Assembly: GCA_021286885.1 (NCBI GenBank)
Contig: JAJTBM010000094.1
Span: 1-9,232, forward strand
DNA length: 9,232 nt
Reading direction: 5' to 3'
DNA from: Rhodocyclales bacterium
Lineage (GTDB): Bacteria; Pseudomonadota; Gammaproteobacteria; Burkholderiales; Rhodocyclaceae
Part shown: positions 1 to 6,400 of the stretch, one piece after another
Layout: each line of letters starts with the position of its first letter
Position numbering within the stretch: position 1 is the first letter of the stretch
Notes under the pieces: model-generated
The model's database searches: none
Seen by the model: only the letters and a program-made list of their open reading frames with translations
What the model was told of the DNA's origin: nothing
Made by a program: the position numbers and the translations under genes

Positions 1-532
1 TACGGGTGTCGATTTCGATCTTGTCGCCGATTTCCACGAAGGCGGGCACGGACAGTTCGAAGCCGCTGGGCGCGATACGGGCAGGCTTCAGCACCTTGCC
101 GGAGGTGTCGCCCTTGACGGCGGGTTCGGTGTATTCCACTTCACGCACGACGGTGGTGGGCAGTTCCACGGAGATGGCCTTGCCGTTGTAGAACACCACT
201 TCGCAGGGCATGCCGTCGATCAGGTACTTGAGGGCATCGGTCATGTTCTCGGCTTCGACTTCGTACTGCTCGTAGTCGGCGTCCATGAAGACGTACATCG
301 GATCGGCGAAGTAGGAGAAGGTCACTTCCTTGCGATCGAGGACGACGATCTCGAACTTGTCGTCGGCCTTGTAAACCGACTCCGACGGCGCGCCGGTGAG
401 CAGGTTCTTCAGCTTCATCTTCACGACGGCGGCGTTACGACCGGACTTGTTGTATTCGGCCTTCTGAACCACGAGGGCGTCGCTGCCCACCATGATCACG
501 TTGCCGGAGCGGAGTTCCATTGCGGTTTTCAT
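1..532 (-). CDS. efp: Translation elongation factor P, 3' end cut by window edge
   Basis: EF-P binds the ribosome between the P and E sites and speeds peptide bond formation at polyproline stalls. The reading frame starts at ATG 532-530 ([16 protein letters not shown]) and runs off the window after 177 codons. EF-P is usually about 185 residues, so only the last few are missing. The N-terminal KOW-like domain, with the modification loop at about residues 28-35 (NKSGRNAA), is followed by the two OB domains, including [11 protein letters not shown] and the C-terminal [22 protein letters not shown]. The loop-tip residue is Arg32 (codon 439-437), not the lysine of the EpmA/beta-lysylation type. 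Arg32 is the residue that EarP rhamnosylates, and earP lies directly upstream. An AGGAA ribosome site precedes the ATG by about five bases. Seen: sequence and residue 32. Known: Arg32 rhamnosylation in Pseudomonas, Neisseria and Shewanella. Inferred: the same modification here. Confidence 0.97.
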   Translation of the reverse strand, partial: MKTAMELRSGNVIMVGSDALVVQKAEYNKSGRNAAVVKMKLKNLLTGAPSESVYKADDKFEIVVLDRKEVTFSYFADPMYVFMDADYEQYEVEAENMTDALKYLIDGMPCEVVFYNGKAISVELPTTVVREVEYTEPAVKGDTSGKVLKPARIAPSGFELSVPAFVEIGDKIEIDTR

Positions 533-596
533 GCTTGTTCCTGCTTGCTGAATGCTGAAGTTAGCGCGGCGTGGGCCACTGAAGATAGGTAACTTA

Positions 597-1793
597 TTAT
601 TGTACCGCAAGTTTACAAAACTTCAGCAGCCCGGACGCCAAATCCCCCAGCGCTTCCATTTCCCTCGCCCAGGCCTGGCCATGGGCCGCCAGCCGGGGCA
701 GGGCGGCCTCCAAGGCCGGCCAGGCCTCTGCCACCCCCATCCCCCCCTCAGACCCGTTCCAGGCCCGCCAGAAGGCTTCCTGAGCGTTTCTGGCTGCGGT
801 ATCCAGCCCAGCCCCCTGGCGCGCCAGAAAAGCCTCCAGCTTGACCATATGGGCCTCTTCCTCCTGGCGGTAGATGTGCCACACCAGGGGTTTGGCAGCC
901 CACTGGGCGCGCACGAAGGAATCTTCCCCCCGCACAAAGTTGAGATCGCAGGCCCACAGCAATTCGTCGTAGGCCTGCTGGGGCACGAAGGGCAATACCT
1001 GGAGGCGGAGGGCGCCCCGCTGCAGCCCATCCCCCGCCTTCAGCCCCGGCTGGCCTGACCAAGCCGCCAGATCCGCCAGAACGCGCCCTTCGGGCACCAG
1101 ACAGACCACCGGCCGGGCGCCCCTCGCCCAGACATCGAGCAAGGGTGCGAGCCCTGGGTTCTCGTAGGCAAACAGCGACACCGTGAGCGCATCCAGGGGG
1201 CGCGGCATGCCCACCCGGGTCTGCCACCAGGCGTCGGGATCGAAAGCCGCCTGACGGGCTGCGTAATCCGCTTCCCGCAGCAGGCCGCCAGAAGCCGCAT
1301 CAAAGCCCGGGAAAAAAAAGTGCTGAACCAGGGGCAGACCGGGCTGGGGAGAGGGCAACCCATGACAGCCAGCCACCCAGTCTTCGGCGCTCAGATATTC
1401 CAGGTTTATCCACACCGGCCGCTGGTTTCGGGCCGCCATGGCGCGTTTGTATACATCGGGCAGCGGGCAAGCAAAGGCGGCAATCACCACGTCTGCGGCC
1501 TGCTCATCGGAGAAGTCCGGCTCCCAGCGGTGAATCGCCACGCCCTCTTGGTGCTGAACCGCTGCTTGGAGGTCCAGCCCCGGAATCAAGCGTGCAGCGC
1601 TCGCCAGATCATCCACCCACAGCCGGACGTGTATACAAAACTCTCCAGCCAGCTGGCGGGCCAGGCGCCAGCACACGCCGATGTCCCCGAAGTTGTCCAC
1701 CACCTGGCAGAACACGTCCCAGCGGGGCAGGGCGCGGATATCCCCAGGCCCTGGGGATAAGTGGGTAGGCAAGGGGAGGGGTGAATTGTGCAC
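597..1793 (-). CDS. earP: EF-P arginine rhamnosyltransferase EarP
   Basis: EarP is a GT-B fold enzyme (family GT104) that transfers rhamnose from dTDP-rhamnose to Arg32 of EF-P in the cytoplasm. The family signature [15 protein letters not shown] opens the recognisable domain, with the two aspartates (residues 33 and 37 from this start) expected in the active site. Late in the protein [16 protein letters not shown] (RGEDS at 288-292) matches the nucleotide-sugar and catalytic motif. The start is uncertain. The open frame reaches ATG 1883, but family members begin only a few residues before the WD. GTG 1793-1791 has a GGAG six bases upstream and gives 398 residues, slightly long for the family (about 370-380). 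The segment between this GTG and WD is proline-rich and unlike a domain. The stop codon is 64 bp from the efp ATG, so earP-efp is probably one operon. Three TTRTNYACA words (1406, 1447, 1630) lie inside the gene and one (1786) overlaps the proposed start codon. Confidence 0.93.
   Translation of the reverse strand: MHNSPLPLPTHLSPGPGDIRALPRWDVFCQVVDNFGDIGVCWRLARQLAGEFCIHVRLWVDDLASAARLIPGLDLQAAVQHQEGVAIHRWEPDFSDEQAADVVIAAFACPLPDVYKRAMAARNQRPVWINLEYLSAEDWVAGCHGLPSPQPGLPLVQHFFFPGFDAASGGLLREADYAARQAAFDPDAWWQTRVGMPRPLDALTVSLFAYENPGLAPLLDVWARGARPVVCLVPEGRVLADLAAWSGQPGLKAGDGLQRGALRLQVLPFVPQQAYDELLWACDLNFVRGEDSFVRAQWAAKPLVWHIYRQEEEAHMVKLEAFLARQGAGLDTAARNAQEAFWRAWNGSEGGMGVAEAWPALEAALPRLAAHGQAWAREMEALGDLASGLLKFCKLAVQ
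1406..1414 (+). promoter_or_regulatory. Perfect DnaA box TTATCCACA inside earP
   Basis: An exact match to the consensus 9-mer, read on the plus strand inside earP, which runs on the minus strand. In earP it falls on V-W-I-N, where Ile is the rare ATA codon. From the proposed start onward, the only other ATA Ile codon I found in earP lies in the TTGTATACA word at 1630. Whether DnaA binds here is inferred, not shown. Confidence 0.55.
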
Positions 1794-1843
1794 AAGCAGC
1801 TCCAGGGGCGAAGGCCCGATTTTCCTCAACAAAAGGCCCACAC

Positions 1844-1910
1844 CCGTAAACCGGGGTTGCCTACAGACTTTTAATGGATTCAAACACCTGAATTCTATGG
1901 AGGTTTACGG
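1844..1910. repeat. Inverted repeat CCGTAAACC / GGTTTACGG
   Basis: CCGTAAACC at 1844-1852 and its exact reverse complement GGTTTACGG at 1902-1910 are separated by 49 bp, with the second arm abutting the DnaA box at 1912. Further GTAAAC words lie at 1941-1946, 2288-2293 and 2300-2305, so this is a second motif family in the same region. The spacer is long for a hairpin, so paired protein sites are the more natural reading. Confidence 0.5.
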
Positions 1911-1911
1911 T

Positions 1912-1920
1912 TTATCCACA
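1912..1920 (+). promoter_or_regulatory. Perfect DnaA box TTATCCACA (intergenic copy 1)
   Basis: An exact consensus DnaA 9-mer, preceded by GGTTTACGG (1902-1910) and followed by GAAAA. It is immediately followed by the palindrome CTGTGTACACAG (1930-1941), GTAAACC (1941-1947) and TTGTATACA (1950-1958), making this the densest part of the array. The flanking 1921-1980 is the most A+T-rich 60 bp of the intergenic region, which would suit a melting or bending site. Confidence 0.6.
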
Positions 1921-2309
1921 GAAAATGGGCTGTGTACACAGTAAACCTTTTGTATACATATTAAAAAACAGTACACAAAACCACCCTCTCCAAGAGCACT
2001 TTTCACCCCGATTTGAACCTTCAAGCGCTTCCAACTGCAGACCTGCTTTTTGGAAATGCAGATCGCACCTGAAAACCTGTTTGCCTCTTTCTTGAGCAGC
2101 AGTTGTCCACTTTTTGTTAACCAGCAAGGTCTTGAAGCTGCTTCCCAGCTTGTGCACAAGTCTCTGGCGAAGCTGGGCAAGGTTTGTGTACAAGAATGAT
2201 TTTTTCAAACCTGTGGATTTTCATCCCCAAACTGTTCAAACCCTGTACCTGCCCTGATCCATAAGCTTGTCCAGTGCACAACTTTCGGTAAACGCAGGGG
2301 TAAACCGAC

Positions 2310-2318
2310 TTATCCACA
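2310..2318 (+). promoter_or_regulatory. Perfect DnaA box TTATCCACA (intergenic copy 2)
   Basis: A second exact DnaA 9-mer. The 14 bases from 2310 are identical to those from 1912 (TTATCCACAGAAAA). It is preceded by GGTAAACCG (2299-2307), the reverse-complement form of the GGTTTAC word that precedes copy 1. TTGTATACA (2348) follows 38 bp downstream, as the other TTGTATACA follows copy 1 by 38 bp (1912 to 1950), so box and word keep the same spacing in both units. Confidence 0.6.
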
Positions 2319-2427
2319 GAAAACCTTGGTGCACTGTTAACAAGGTCTTGTATACATACAAAGAAAAAGAAGAAAACCCTGTACACAAAGCTGAAGCAGG
2401 GTGTGCCAACCCTTGCAAAAAAAATCG

Positions 2428-2444
2428 GTACACCTGCGGTGTAT
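2428..2444. repeat. Short hairpin TACACC-TGC-GGTGTA at cluster end
   Basis: TACACC (2429-2434) and GGTGTA (2438-2443) can pair over a TGC loop, with a possible G-T pair outside. The right arm is part of the TGTATACAA word at 2440-2448. It has no following T run, so it is not a good terminator. It may simply reflect two convergent copies of the cluster motif. Confidence 0.35.
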
Positions 2445-2554
2445 ACAAAAACTCCCTGGAAAAACCCTGAACACGGCTGCTGGGGTTAGTCCCTAGCCAC
2501 ACGCCCTGGAGGCTTCCCCCATAATCGAAGCCGGTTTCCAGTGGATGTGCTCCC

Positions 2555-3460
2555 ATGACTGCGCAACAACGCTCCAGCTTTTTTACCCATCCCTACCTGC
2601 TGCTGACCCTGACCGTCCTGTTCTGGTCGGGGAACATGGTGGTGGGGCGAGGCCTAAGGGACGCAATCCCGCCCATGACCCTGGCCCTGGGCCGGTGGAC
2701 CCTCGCCTTTTTGCTGACCTTGCCCCTGGCCTGGCCCCATCGTCAGGGCCTGAAGGGGATTCCTGCCCGCAAGTGGGGCATCCTGCTGGTGCTGGGCACC
2801 CTGGGGGTGGGGGCCTACAACACCCTGGCCTACATCGCGTTGTCGTATACAACCGCCACCAACGCGGCCCTGCTCAACTCCTTTATTCCGATAGCGATCA
2901 TTGCCCTCTCCTGGGGGCTGGGCCATCGGGCGCGACCCCTGGAACTGCTGGGCGTGCTGGTGTCGTTTGCGGGGGTGATGAACATCGTGGGGCGCGGGGA
3001 TATCCAGGTGCTGGCCGGCCTCAGCCTGAATGTGGGTGATTTGTGGATGCTTGCGGCGGTGCTGTCCTGGGCCGTGTATACACTTTGTCTGCAATGGCGC
3101 CCGGCGGGCCTGCACCCCATGGCCATGCTAGCGGTGCTCACCGCCATCGGCCTGCTCGAACTGTTGCCCCTGGCGTGGCTGGAGCTGGCCCGGGGCGCCC
3201 ATCTGGAGCCCCACTGGGGAACCGCCCTGGGGGTCGTGTATACAGGCGTTTTCCCGGCCTTCCTGGGCTACATCTTCTACAACCGGGCGGTGGGGGAGGT
3301 GGGGGCATCCCGGGCCGGGCTGTTCATTCATCTGATGCCCGTGTTCAGCACCCTGCTGGCCATGGTGTTTCTGGGGGAAGCGCCCCATCTCTACCACCTG
3401 GTCGGGAGCGGGCTGATTCTTTCGGGAATCTGGCTCACCACCCGGGTCGCGAGGCGCTAA
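2555..3460 (+). CDS. EamA-family (DMT superfamily) membrane permease
   Basis: A 301-residue inner-membrane protein of the drug/metabolite transporter superfamily, with two EamA repeats of five helices each (about residues 13-143 and 159-297). The opening HPYLLLTLTVLFWSGNMVVGR is typical of the first helix. Residues 225-255 (WGTALGVVYTGVFPAFLGYIFYNRAV) carry the conserved segment of the second repeat. Length fits the usual 280-310. Members export amino acids, metabolites or drugs, and the substrate cannot be told from sequence. ATG 2555 is preceded only by a weak GGA (2543-2545). No better start was seen. A small SRPBCC-type gene follows after 29 bp, probably in the same transcript. The gene is strongly G+C-rich apart from three GTATACA words that break its codon pattern. 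Promoter and regulation are not evident. Confidence 0.93.
   Translation: MTAQQRSSFFTHPYLLLTLTVLFWSGNMVVGRGLRDAIPPMTLALGRWTLAFLLTLPLAWPHRQGLKGIPARKWGILLVLGTLGVGAYNTLAYIALSYTTATNAALLNSFIPIAIIALSWGLGHRARPLELLGVLVSFAGVMNIVGRGDIQVLAGLSLNVGDLWMLAAVLSWAVYTLCLQWRPAGLHPMAMLAVLTAIGLLELLPLAWLELARGAHLEPHWGTALGVVYTGVFPAFLGYIFYNRAVGEVGASRAGLFIHLMPVFSTLLAMVFLGEAPHLYHLVGSGLILSGIWLTTRVARR
2844..3244 (+). repeat. GTATACA words inside the permease gene
   Basis: Three GTATACA words lie in the permease coding region: 2845-2851, 3076-3082 (within the 10-bp palindrome GTGTATACAC, 3074-3083) and 3238-3244. Each encodes Tyr-Thr as TAT-ACA. Reading the whole gene, the other six Tyr codons are all TAC and no other Thr codon is ACA (one ACT, the rest ACC). 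The words therefore break the codon style of the gene exactly at the motif. They extend the intergenic word cluster about 800 bp downstream. Confidence 0.7.
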
Positions 3461-3489
3461 ACTTGCGCCCCTGATTCAAGGAGCCTGCC

Positions 3490-3960
3490 GTGCGTTTCGA
3501 ACACCTCATCCAGATCAATGACCCCTCCAACCCTCTCATAGCCTCTCTGAGCGTCGAACAGACCTGGGATGGGCTCATGCGTCGGGTGACCGAGCCTGAG
3601 CTCTTCCTGCCCGGTCTGGAGCGTTGTGTGATCCTTGCCCGCCTGGACAACCGGGTCGAGCGGGAGCTGCACTTCGGTCAGGCCATGATCCGGGATGCGG
3701 TGGAGTTTGAAGAACACCAGTGGGTCAGTTTCACCTCCCACCCCAACGCGCACCACGCGGGGGGCAAGCTCACCATCAAGCTGGAAACCCCCGAGGCGGG
3801 GCAACTCTTCTTGCGCTTCACCTACGAGACCGGACTGGCCGAAGGCATGGTGCAGGATGGCGTGCAGGTGGCCGAGTACATCAAATCGGCTTACCGTCAG
3901 TCAGATCTGGATACGGTACGTACCATCCGCCTGCTGGCGAGCGGGGGCAGCCTGCACTGA
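3490..3960 (+). CDS. AtaL-like / DUF1857 SRPBCC-fold protein
   Basis: A 156-residue cytoplasmic protein starting at GTG 3490, well supported by AAGGAG at 3478-3483 six bases upstream. The N-terminus MRFEHLIQINDPSNPLI and the following LSVEQTWDGLMRRVTEPELFLPGLERC match my memory of the DUF1857/AtaL-like family, a branch of the START/Bet v1 (SRPBCC) superfamily with a helix-grip fold and a hydrophobic ligand cavity. The C-terminal long helix is seen as AEGMVQDGVQVAEYIKSAYRQSDLDTVRTIRLL. The family has no settled biochemical role. AtaL itself sits in a fungal acetylaranotin cluster, which does not transfer to bacteria. The spacing suggests co-transcription with the upstream permease. No membrane segment or signal peptide is seen. 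Confidence 0.85.
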   Translation: MRFEHLIQINDPSNPLIASLSVEQTWDGLMRRVTEPELFLPGLERCVILARLDNRVERELHFGQAMIRDAVEFEEHQWVSFTSHPNAHHAGGKLTIKLETPEAGQLFLRFTYETGLAEGMVQDGVQVAEYIKSAYRQSDLDTVRTIRLLASGGSLH

Positions 3961-3976
3961 GATTTCAGTGCTCAGG
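3951..3976. terminator. Hairpin between convergent genes, weak terminator candidate
   Basis: GCACTGA (3954-3960) and TCAGTGC (3965-3971) form a 7-bp perfect stem over GATT, extended after a two-base bulge by CCT/AGG. It overlaps the stop codon of the plus-strand gene and lies just before the end of the convergent receptor gene. No U tract follows on either strand, so intrinsic termination is doubtful. The position between two converging genes is the main support. Confidence 0.35.
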
Positions 3977-3992
3977 GGGTAGGGGGCAGAGG

Positions 3993-5987
3993 TCAGTAGC
4001 TGAGCTTTAGATAGCCCATGATGCTGCGGCTGATCTGGCTTGAGATGAGTGCAGGTGTGACGGCCAGAAATTCGGTGTGGTGTGACTGCAGTAGATTCTG
4101 GCCCACAACGGATGCTTCGATGTGCTGGTTCAGCTGCCAGGCGCCTCGCAGATCCAGGCTTGTGTAGGCGGGCAGCTGCTGGTGTTCGGCATTTCCACGG
4201 CTCGTCACATGGCGTATCCAACCATCCAATTGGATGCGGGCGTGAGGGGTCCAGCTGGTGCGCAGGGAAACGATCTGCTTGGGATAGTAGCTATTACTAC
4301 TGATATCACCTTCACGCAGGGGCCCCGTGTGAGAGAGGCTGTGGCTTAACTGCAGACGCCAGTTATCTTTGGGACGCCATTCGCTCGCCAATTCCAGACC
4401 CTGGGTGCGCAATTCACCGCGATTAATCGACTGCAACGGAATATCCAGGTAAGTCCCGTTCACGACCTGCGGTTCGCCCGATTGAACCTGAGTACGCAAG
4501 TTGGTGTAGTGGTTTGCGTAAGACACGATATCGATCAGAAACTCCGGGGTCAGCTGCTGACGGAAGCCCAGTTCAAGAGAGGCCAGTTTTTCTGTTTGTA
4601 TCGTTTTGGCGCCATAGGTGGTGACGCGATAAGGCAGCTGCCCTGGGGTGCTGTTCGGGTACAGACCGCTGCTGTACTGGGCCACCCGCTCCAACCGGGA
4701 GGGGAAGCGTCGGCCTTGAGACAACGCAGCCCACAGGTTCTGGGAGGGCGTTGGGAGCCACTGCAGCCGGGCACTTGGCTGAAGCGCCGGAGGGTTGTGT
4801 GTTTGCTGATCCAGTCGGCTGCCAAGCGTCAGTTTAAGATTTTTTGCTAGGGAAAACTCATCCTGGGCAAACAGGCTCAGGACGTTCAGGTTTTCTTCTT
4901 CCCTGGAAAAGCGCACAAGACTGCCGGATTTACTCTTATCACTGAATTCCTGCAGGCTCAGGCCCCAGAGCAGCGTATGTTTTCCTTCGGTGCGTATCGT
5001 ATGCTGGAGCTCGATATCAATGCCTTGCTGGGTTTCCTGGGCGAGGGTGTCTGCATCAAATCGGTTGGATAAGAAAGACAGATTCAATTCTATTTCGGAT
5101 TGATGATCCAGCACTTCACGATAGCGTCCGTGCAGGTTTACGCCGCTCAGAAAGTCTGTAAAGAAATCTTGGGTTTGGAGTGTTGGCTGGGTGTGACTGT
5201 TATAGACACCGTTGGAGTGCAGGCGATAGGCAAGGCCGCTCAGCATCCAGGTACGCGGCCCATCTTTGGCGTCCAGCCGAAAACCCGCATTCATATGGCG
5301 GTAATCGTCACGGGCAGACTGCCCATCCGTGGTGGTGAGGGTATTCCGGCTCTCGGTCTGCAGGTGGGTATACAGCCAGCTTTCTTCGTTGAGCATCTGG
5401 CCCTGCTGGATGAGGCTGGAGGGGCCCCCCTGGCTTCCATAACCCAGTGTGACCGTGGTTCCGGTCAGCGTGCTCGCATGTCGGGTAATCACATTGATCA
5501 CCCCGTTGATGGCATTGAAGCCCCAGTTCGATCCGCCTGACCCCCGGATGATTTCAATCCGCTCAATGTTGGCCAGCGGGATTTGCAGGATATTCCAGAA
5601 TCCTGCAGAAAAGGTTGGGTTATACAGACTTCGGCCGTCCACCAAAATTGCGAGGCGGTCGGAGAGTACATCGGTAAAGCTGCGCATGGACCCTGCCCAG
5701 CGGTCGGTATTGACTTGAGCCATGTCCACCCCCGGCGCGAGTCTGAGCACCTCTGGAATGCTGCGTGCCCCAGAGCGCTGGATGTCTTCCTGGGTGATGA
5801 CGTAGATGGGCGCTGGAACGTCTGCAAGCCGTTGCCCGTAGCGGCTGGCCGAGATGACCTCCACATTCATCAGCTCTTCCAGGGACATGCTCATGAAGTC
5901 GCTGGAAGCATCTGCCGCACGGGCTGCCAAGGGCAGCAGCAGGCCCAGACATGTGCAGATCAGGTGCTTGGAGGTTCGTGGGGGCAT
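3993..5987 (-). CDS. TonB-dependent outer-membrane receptor
   Basis: A 664-residue TonB-dependent receptor. Residues 1-24 are a Sec signal peptide ending AARA before AD. The mature N-terminus has the SMSLEELMNVEVISASR motif common in one receptor subfamily. The plug domain spans about 50-169, with ADVPAPIYVITQEDI, the SIPEVLRLAPGV segment, DRLAILVDGRSLYNPTF and the closing NIERIEIIRGSGGSNWGFNAINGVINVITR element. The rest is a 22-strand barrel rich in alternating aromatic strands, ending in Tyr. Such receptors import siderophores, cobalamin or other ligands using ExbBD-TonB energy; ligand and TonB partners are not in this window. No good ribosome site precedes ATG 5987, but the signal peptide supports it. 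The gene is about 50% G+C by samples, clearly below its flanks. A small lipoprotein gene ends 53 bp upstream and may be co-transcribed. Confidence 0.93.
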   Translation of the reverse strand: MPPRTSKHLICTCLGLLLPLAARAADASSDFMSMSLEELMNVEVISASRYGQRLADVPAPIYVITQEDIQRSGARSIPEVLRLAPGVDMAQVNTDRWAGSMRSFTDVLSDRLAILVDGRSLYNPTFSAGFWNILQIPLANIERIEIIRGSGGSNWGFNAINGVINVITRHASTLTGTTVTLGYGSQGGPSSLIQQGQMLNEESWLYTHLQTESRNTLTTTDGQSARDDYRHMNAGFRLDAKDGPRTWMLSGLAYRLHSNGVYNSHTQPTLQTQDFFTDFLSGVNLHGRYREVLDHQSEIELNLSFLSNRFDADTLAQETQQGIDIELQHTIRTEGKHTLLWGLSLQEFSDKSKSGSLVRFSREEENLNVLSLFAQDEFSLAKNLKLTLGSRLDQQTHNPPALQPSARLQWLPTPSQNLWAALSQGRRFPSRLERVAQYSSGLYPNSTPGQLPYRVTTYGAKTIQTEKLASLELGFRQQLTPEFLIDIVSYANHYTNLRTQVQSGEPQVVNGTYLDIPLQSINRGELRTQGLELASEWRPKDNWRLQLSHSLSHTGPLREGDISSNSYYPKQIVSLRTSWTPHARIQLDGWIRHVTSRGNAEHQQLPAYTSLDLRGAWQLNQHIEASVVGQNLLQSHHTEFLAVTPALISSQISRSIMGYLKLSY

Positions 5988-6040
5988 GGGTCGATGGGGA
6001 GCCGGCAGGGTCGATCCGGTGTCGTTAAGTCCGGTAAAGG

Positions 6041-6259
6041 TTATTGGGGATCACCCGCTTTTTGCAATTGCTCATTACGCTGTGTTTGGATCACATCCAG
6101 CTGTTTTTCGACTTGGTTGGGCAGATTGACCACTTCTTTGGCCCGTTGTTGCTGCAACTGGCCGCTGGTGACTGCTGCTGCGCCGGAATCCAGGCTGCAG
6201 CCCGCCAGCAGCGTAATACAAACGATGGGAGCCAGTAGCAGAGCATAGTTTGAATGCAT
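6041..6259 (-). CDS. Small predicted lipoprotein
   Basis: A 72-residue protein from ATG 6259. The frame also has ATGs at 6289, 6274 and 6268, but GGAG at 6272-6269 stands nine bases before 6259, and the signal peptide MHSNYALLLAPIVCITLLAGC then begins cleanly. The LLAGC lipobox (Cys21) predicts SPase II processing and lipid anchoring. SLDS follows the Cys, with Ser at +2, which by the usual Lol rule would favour the outer membrane. The mature part is hydrophilic, Gln-rich and probably helical (SGQLQQQRAKEVVNLPNQVEKQLDVIQTQRNEQLQKA), perhaps a short coiled coil. No family was recognised. It ends 53 bp before the TonB receptor start in the same direction and has similarly low G+C, so it may be its operon partner. 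Function unknown. Confidence 0.7.
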   Translation of the reverse strand: MHSNYALLLAPIVCITLLAGCSLDSGAAAVTSGQLQQQRAKEVVNLPNQVEKQLDVIQTQRNEQLQKAGDPQ

Positions 6260-6400
6260 CGTTGTCATCTCCATGGTTGCAGATGCCATGCAGTGTATCG
6301 GGATGCCTTATGGATTGTTACATCTGGTGACCAATCGGCTTGGCCAGGCTGACAGGCGGTGCGTTAAGCCCTGTAGCAAGCACTTTTGGAGGTTTGAATC

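Larger units (their letters stand above)
1406..2448. repeat. Cluster of DnaA-box-like 9-mers, TTRTNYACA
   Basis: Exact matches to TTRTNYACA start at 1406(+), 1447(+), 1630(-), 1786(+, palindrome also read on minus), 1912(+), 1950(+), 2150(+, palindrome), 2184(+), 2310(+), 2348(+), 2380(-) and 2440(-). That is 12 loci in about 1.04 kb, where a rough base-composition estimate predicts far fewer than one. Variants are TTATCCACA (three times), TTGTATACA (five), TTGTGTACA (two) and TTGTGCACA (two). One-mismatch relatives lie at 1930 (the 12-bp palindrome CTGTGTACACAG), 1970(-), 2103 and 2273(-). TTATCCACA is the classical high-affinity DnaA box. The TTGTRTACA forms are not standard boxes but share seven of nine positions. 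The cluster spans the 5' part of earP and the intergenic region. Inference: a binding array for DnaA or another dimeric DNA-binding protein. Confidence 0.75.
1794..2554. other. Long A+T-richer non-coding region between divergent earP and permease gene
   Basis: No convincing gene lies here. The open frames present have no recognisable domain, ignore the codon style of the neighbours and overlap one another. Positions 1921-2460 are about 44% G+C by hand count, and 1921-1980 only 30%, against about 65-75% in the permease gene. The region holds most of the TTRTNYACA word cluster, two TTATCCACAGAAAA copies (1912, 2310), several GTAAACC words, GTTAAC palindromes (2116, 2336), a repeated CAAGGTCTTG (2125-2134 and 2341-2350) and a repeated AAACCCTGTAC (2238-2248 and 2374-2384). 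An A-rich purine run lies at about 2357-2376. Divergent promoters for earP and the permease must lie here or nearby, but I could not place -35/-10 boxes with confidence. Confidence 0.8.

Noticed and set aside
552..1058. Plus-strand open frame opposite earP
   Set aside because: It is a shadow of the minus-strand earP frame in G+C-rich DNA, with a Pro/Gly/Gln-rich translation and no family.
1794..1883. N-terminal extension of earP to ATG 1883
   Set aside because: The extra 30 residues precede an already over-long N-terminus compared with the family and have no clear ribosome site, while GTG 1793 has a GGAG at good spacing.
1406..2448. CRISPR array or plasmid iterons
   Set aside because: The words are only about nine bases, are on both strands and have irregular spacing, with no long identical repeats and no Cas or Rep gene.
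1794..2554. The intergenic region as the main chromosomal replication origin
   Set aside because: It has DnaA boxes and A+T-rich stretches, but no dnaA, dnaN, gyrB, rpmH, parAB or mnmG nearby, and most words are TTGTRTACA rather than true boxes. Only GC skew and marker frequency data could revive the idea.
1905..2556. Open frames on the minus strand in the intergenic region (1905-2180, 1912-2208, 2117-2386, 2236-2556)
   Set aside because: They overlap each other, lack domains and ribosome sites, have composition unlike the neighbours, and their repeated Leu-Tyr-Thr and Val-His-Lys words come from translating the DNA motif.
5368..5373. GTATAC in the TonB receptor as part of the word cluster
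   Set aside because: It is a single isolated hexamer 2.1 kb from the array, without the flanking TTG or GTG, and is expected by chance in this lower-G+C gene.
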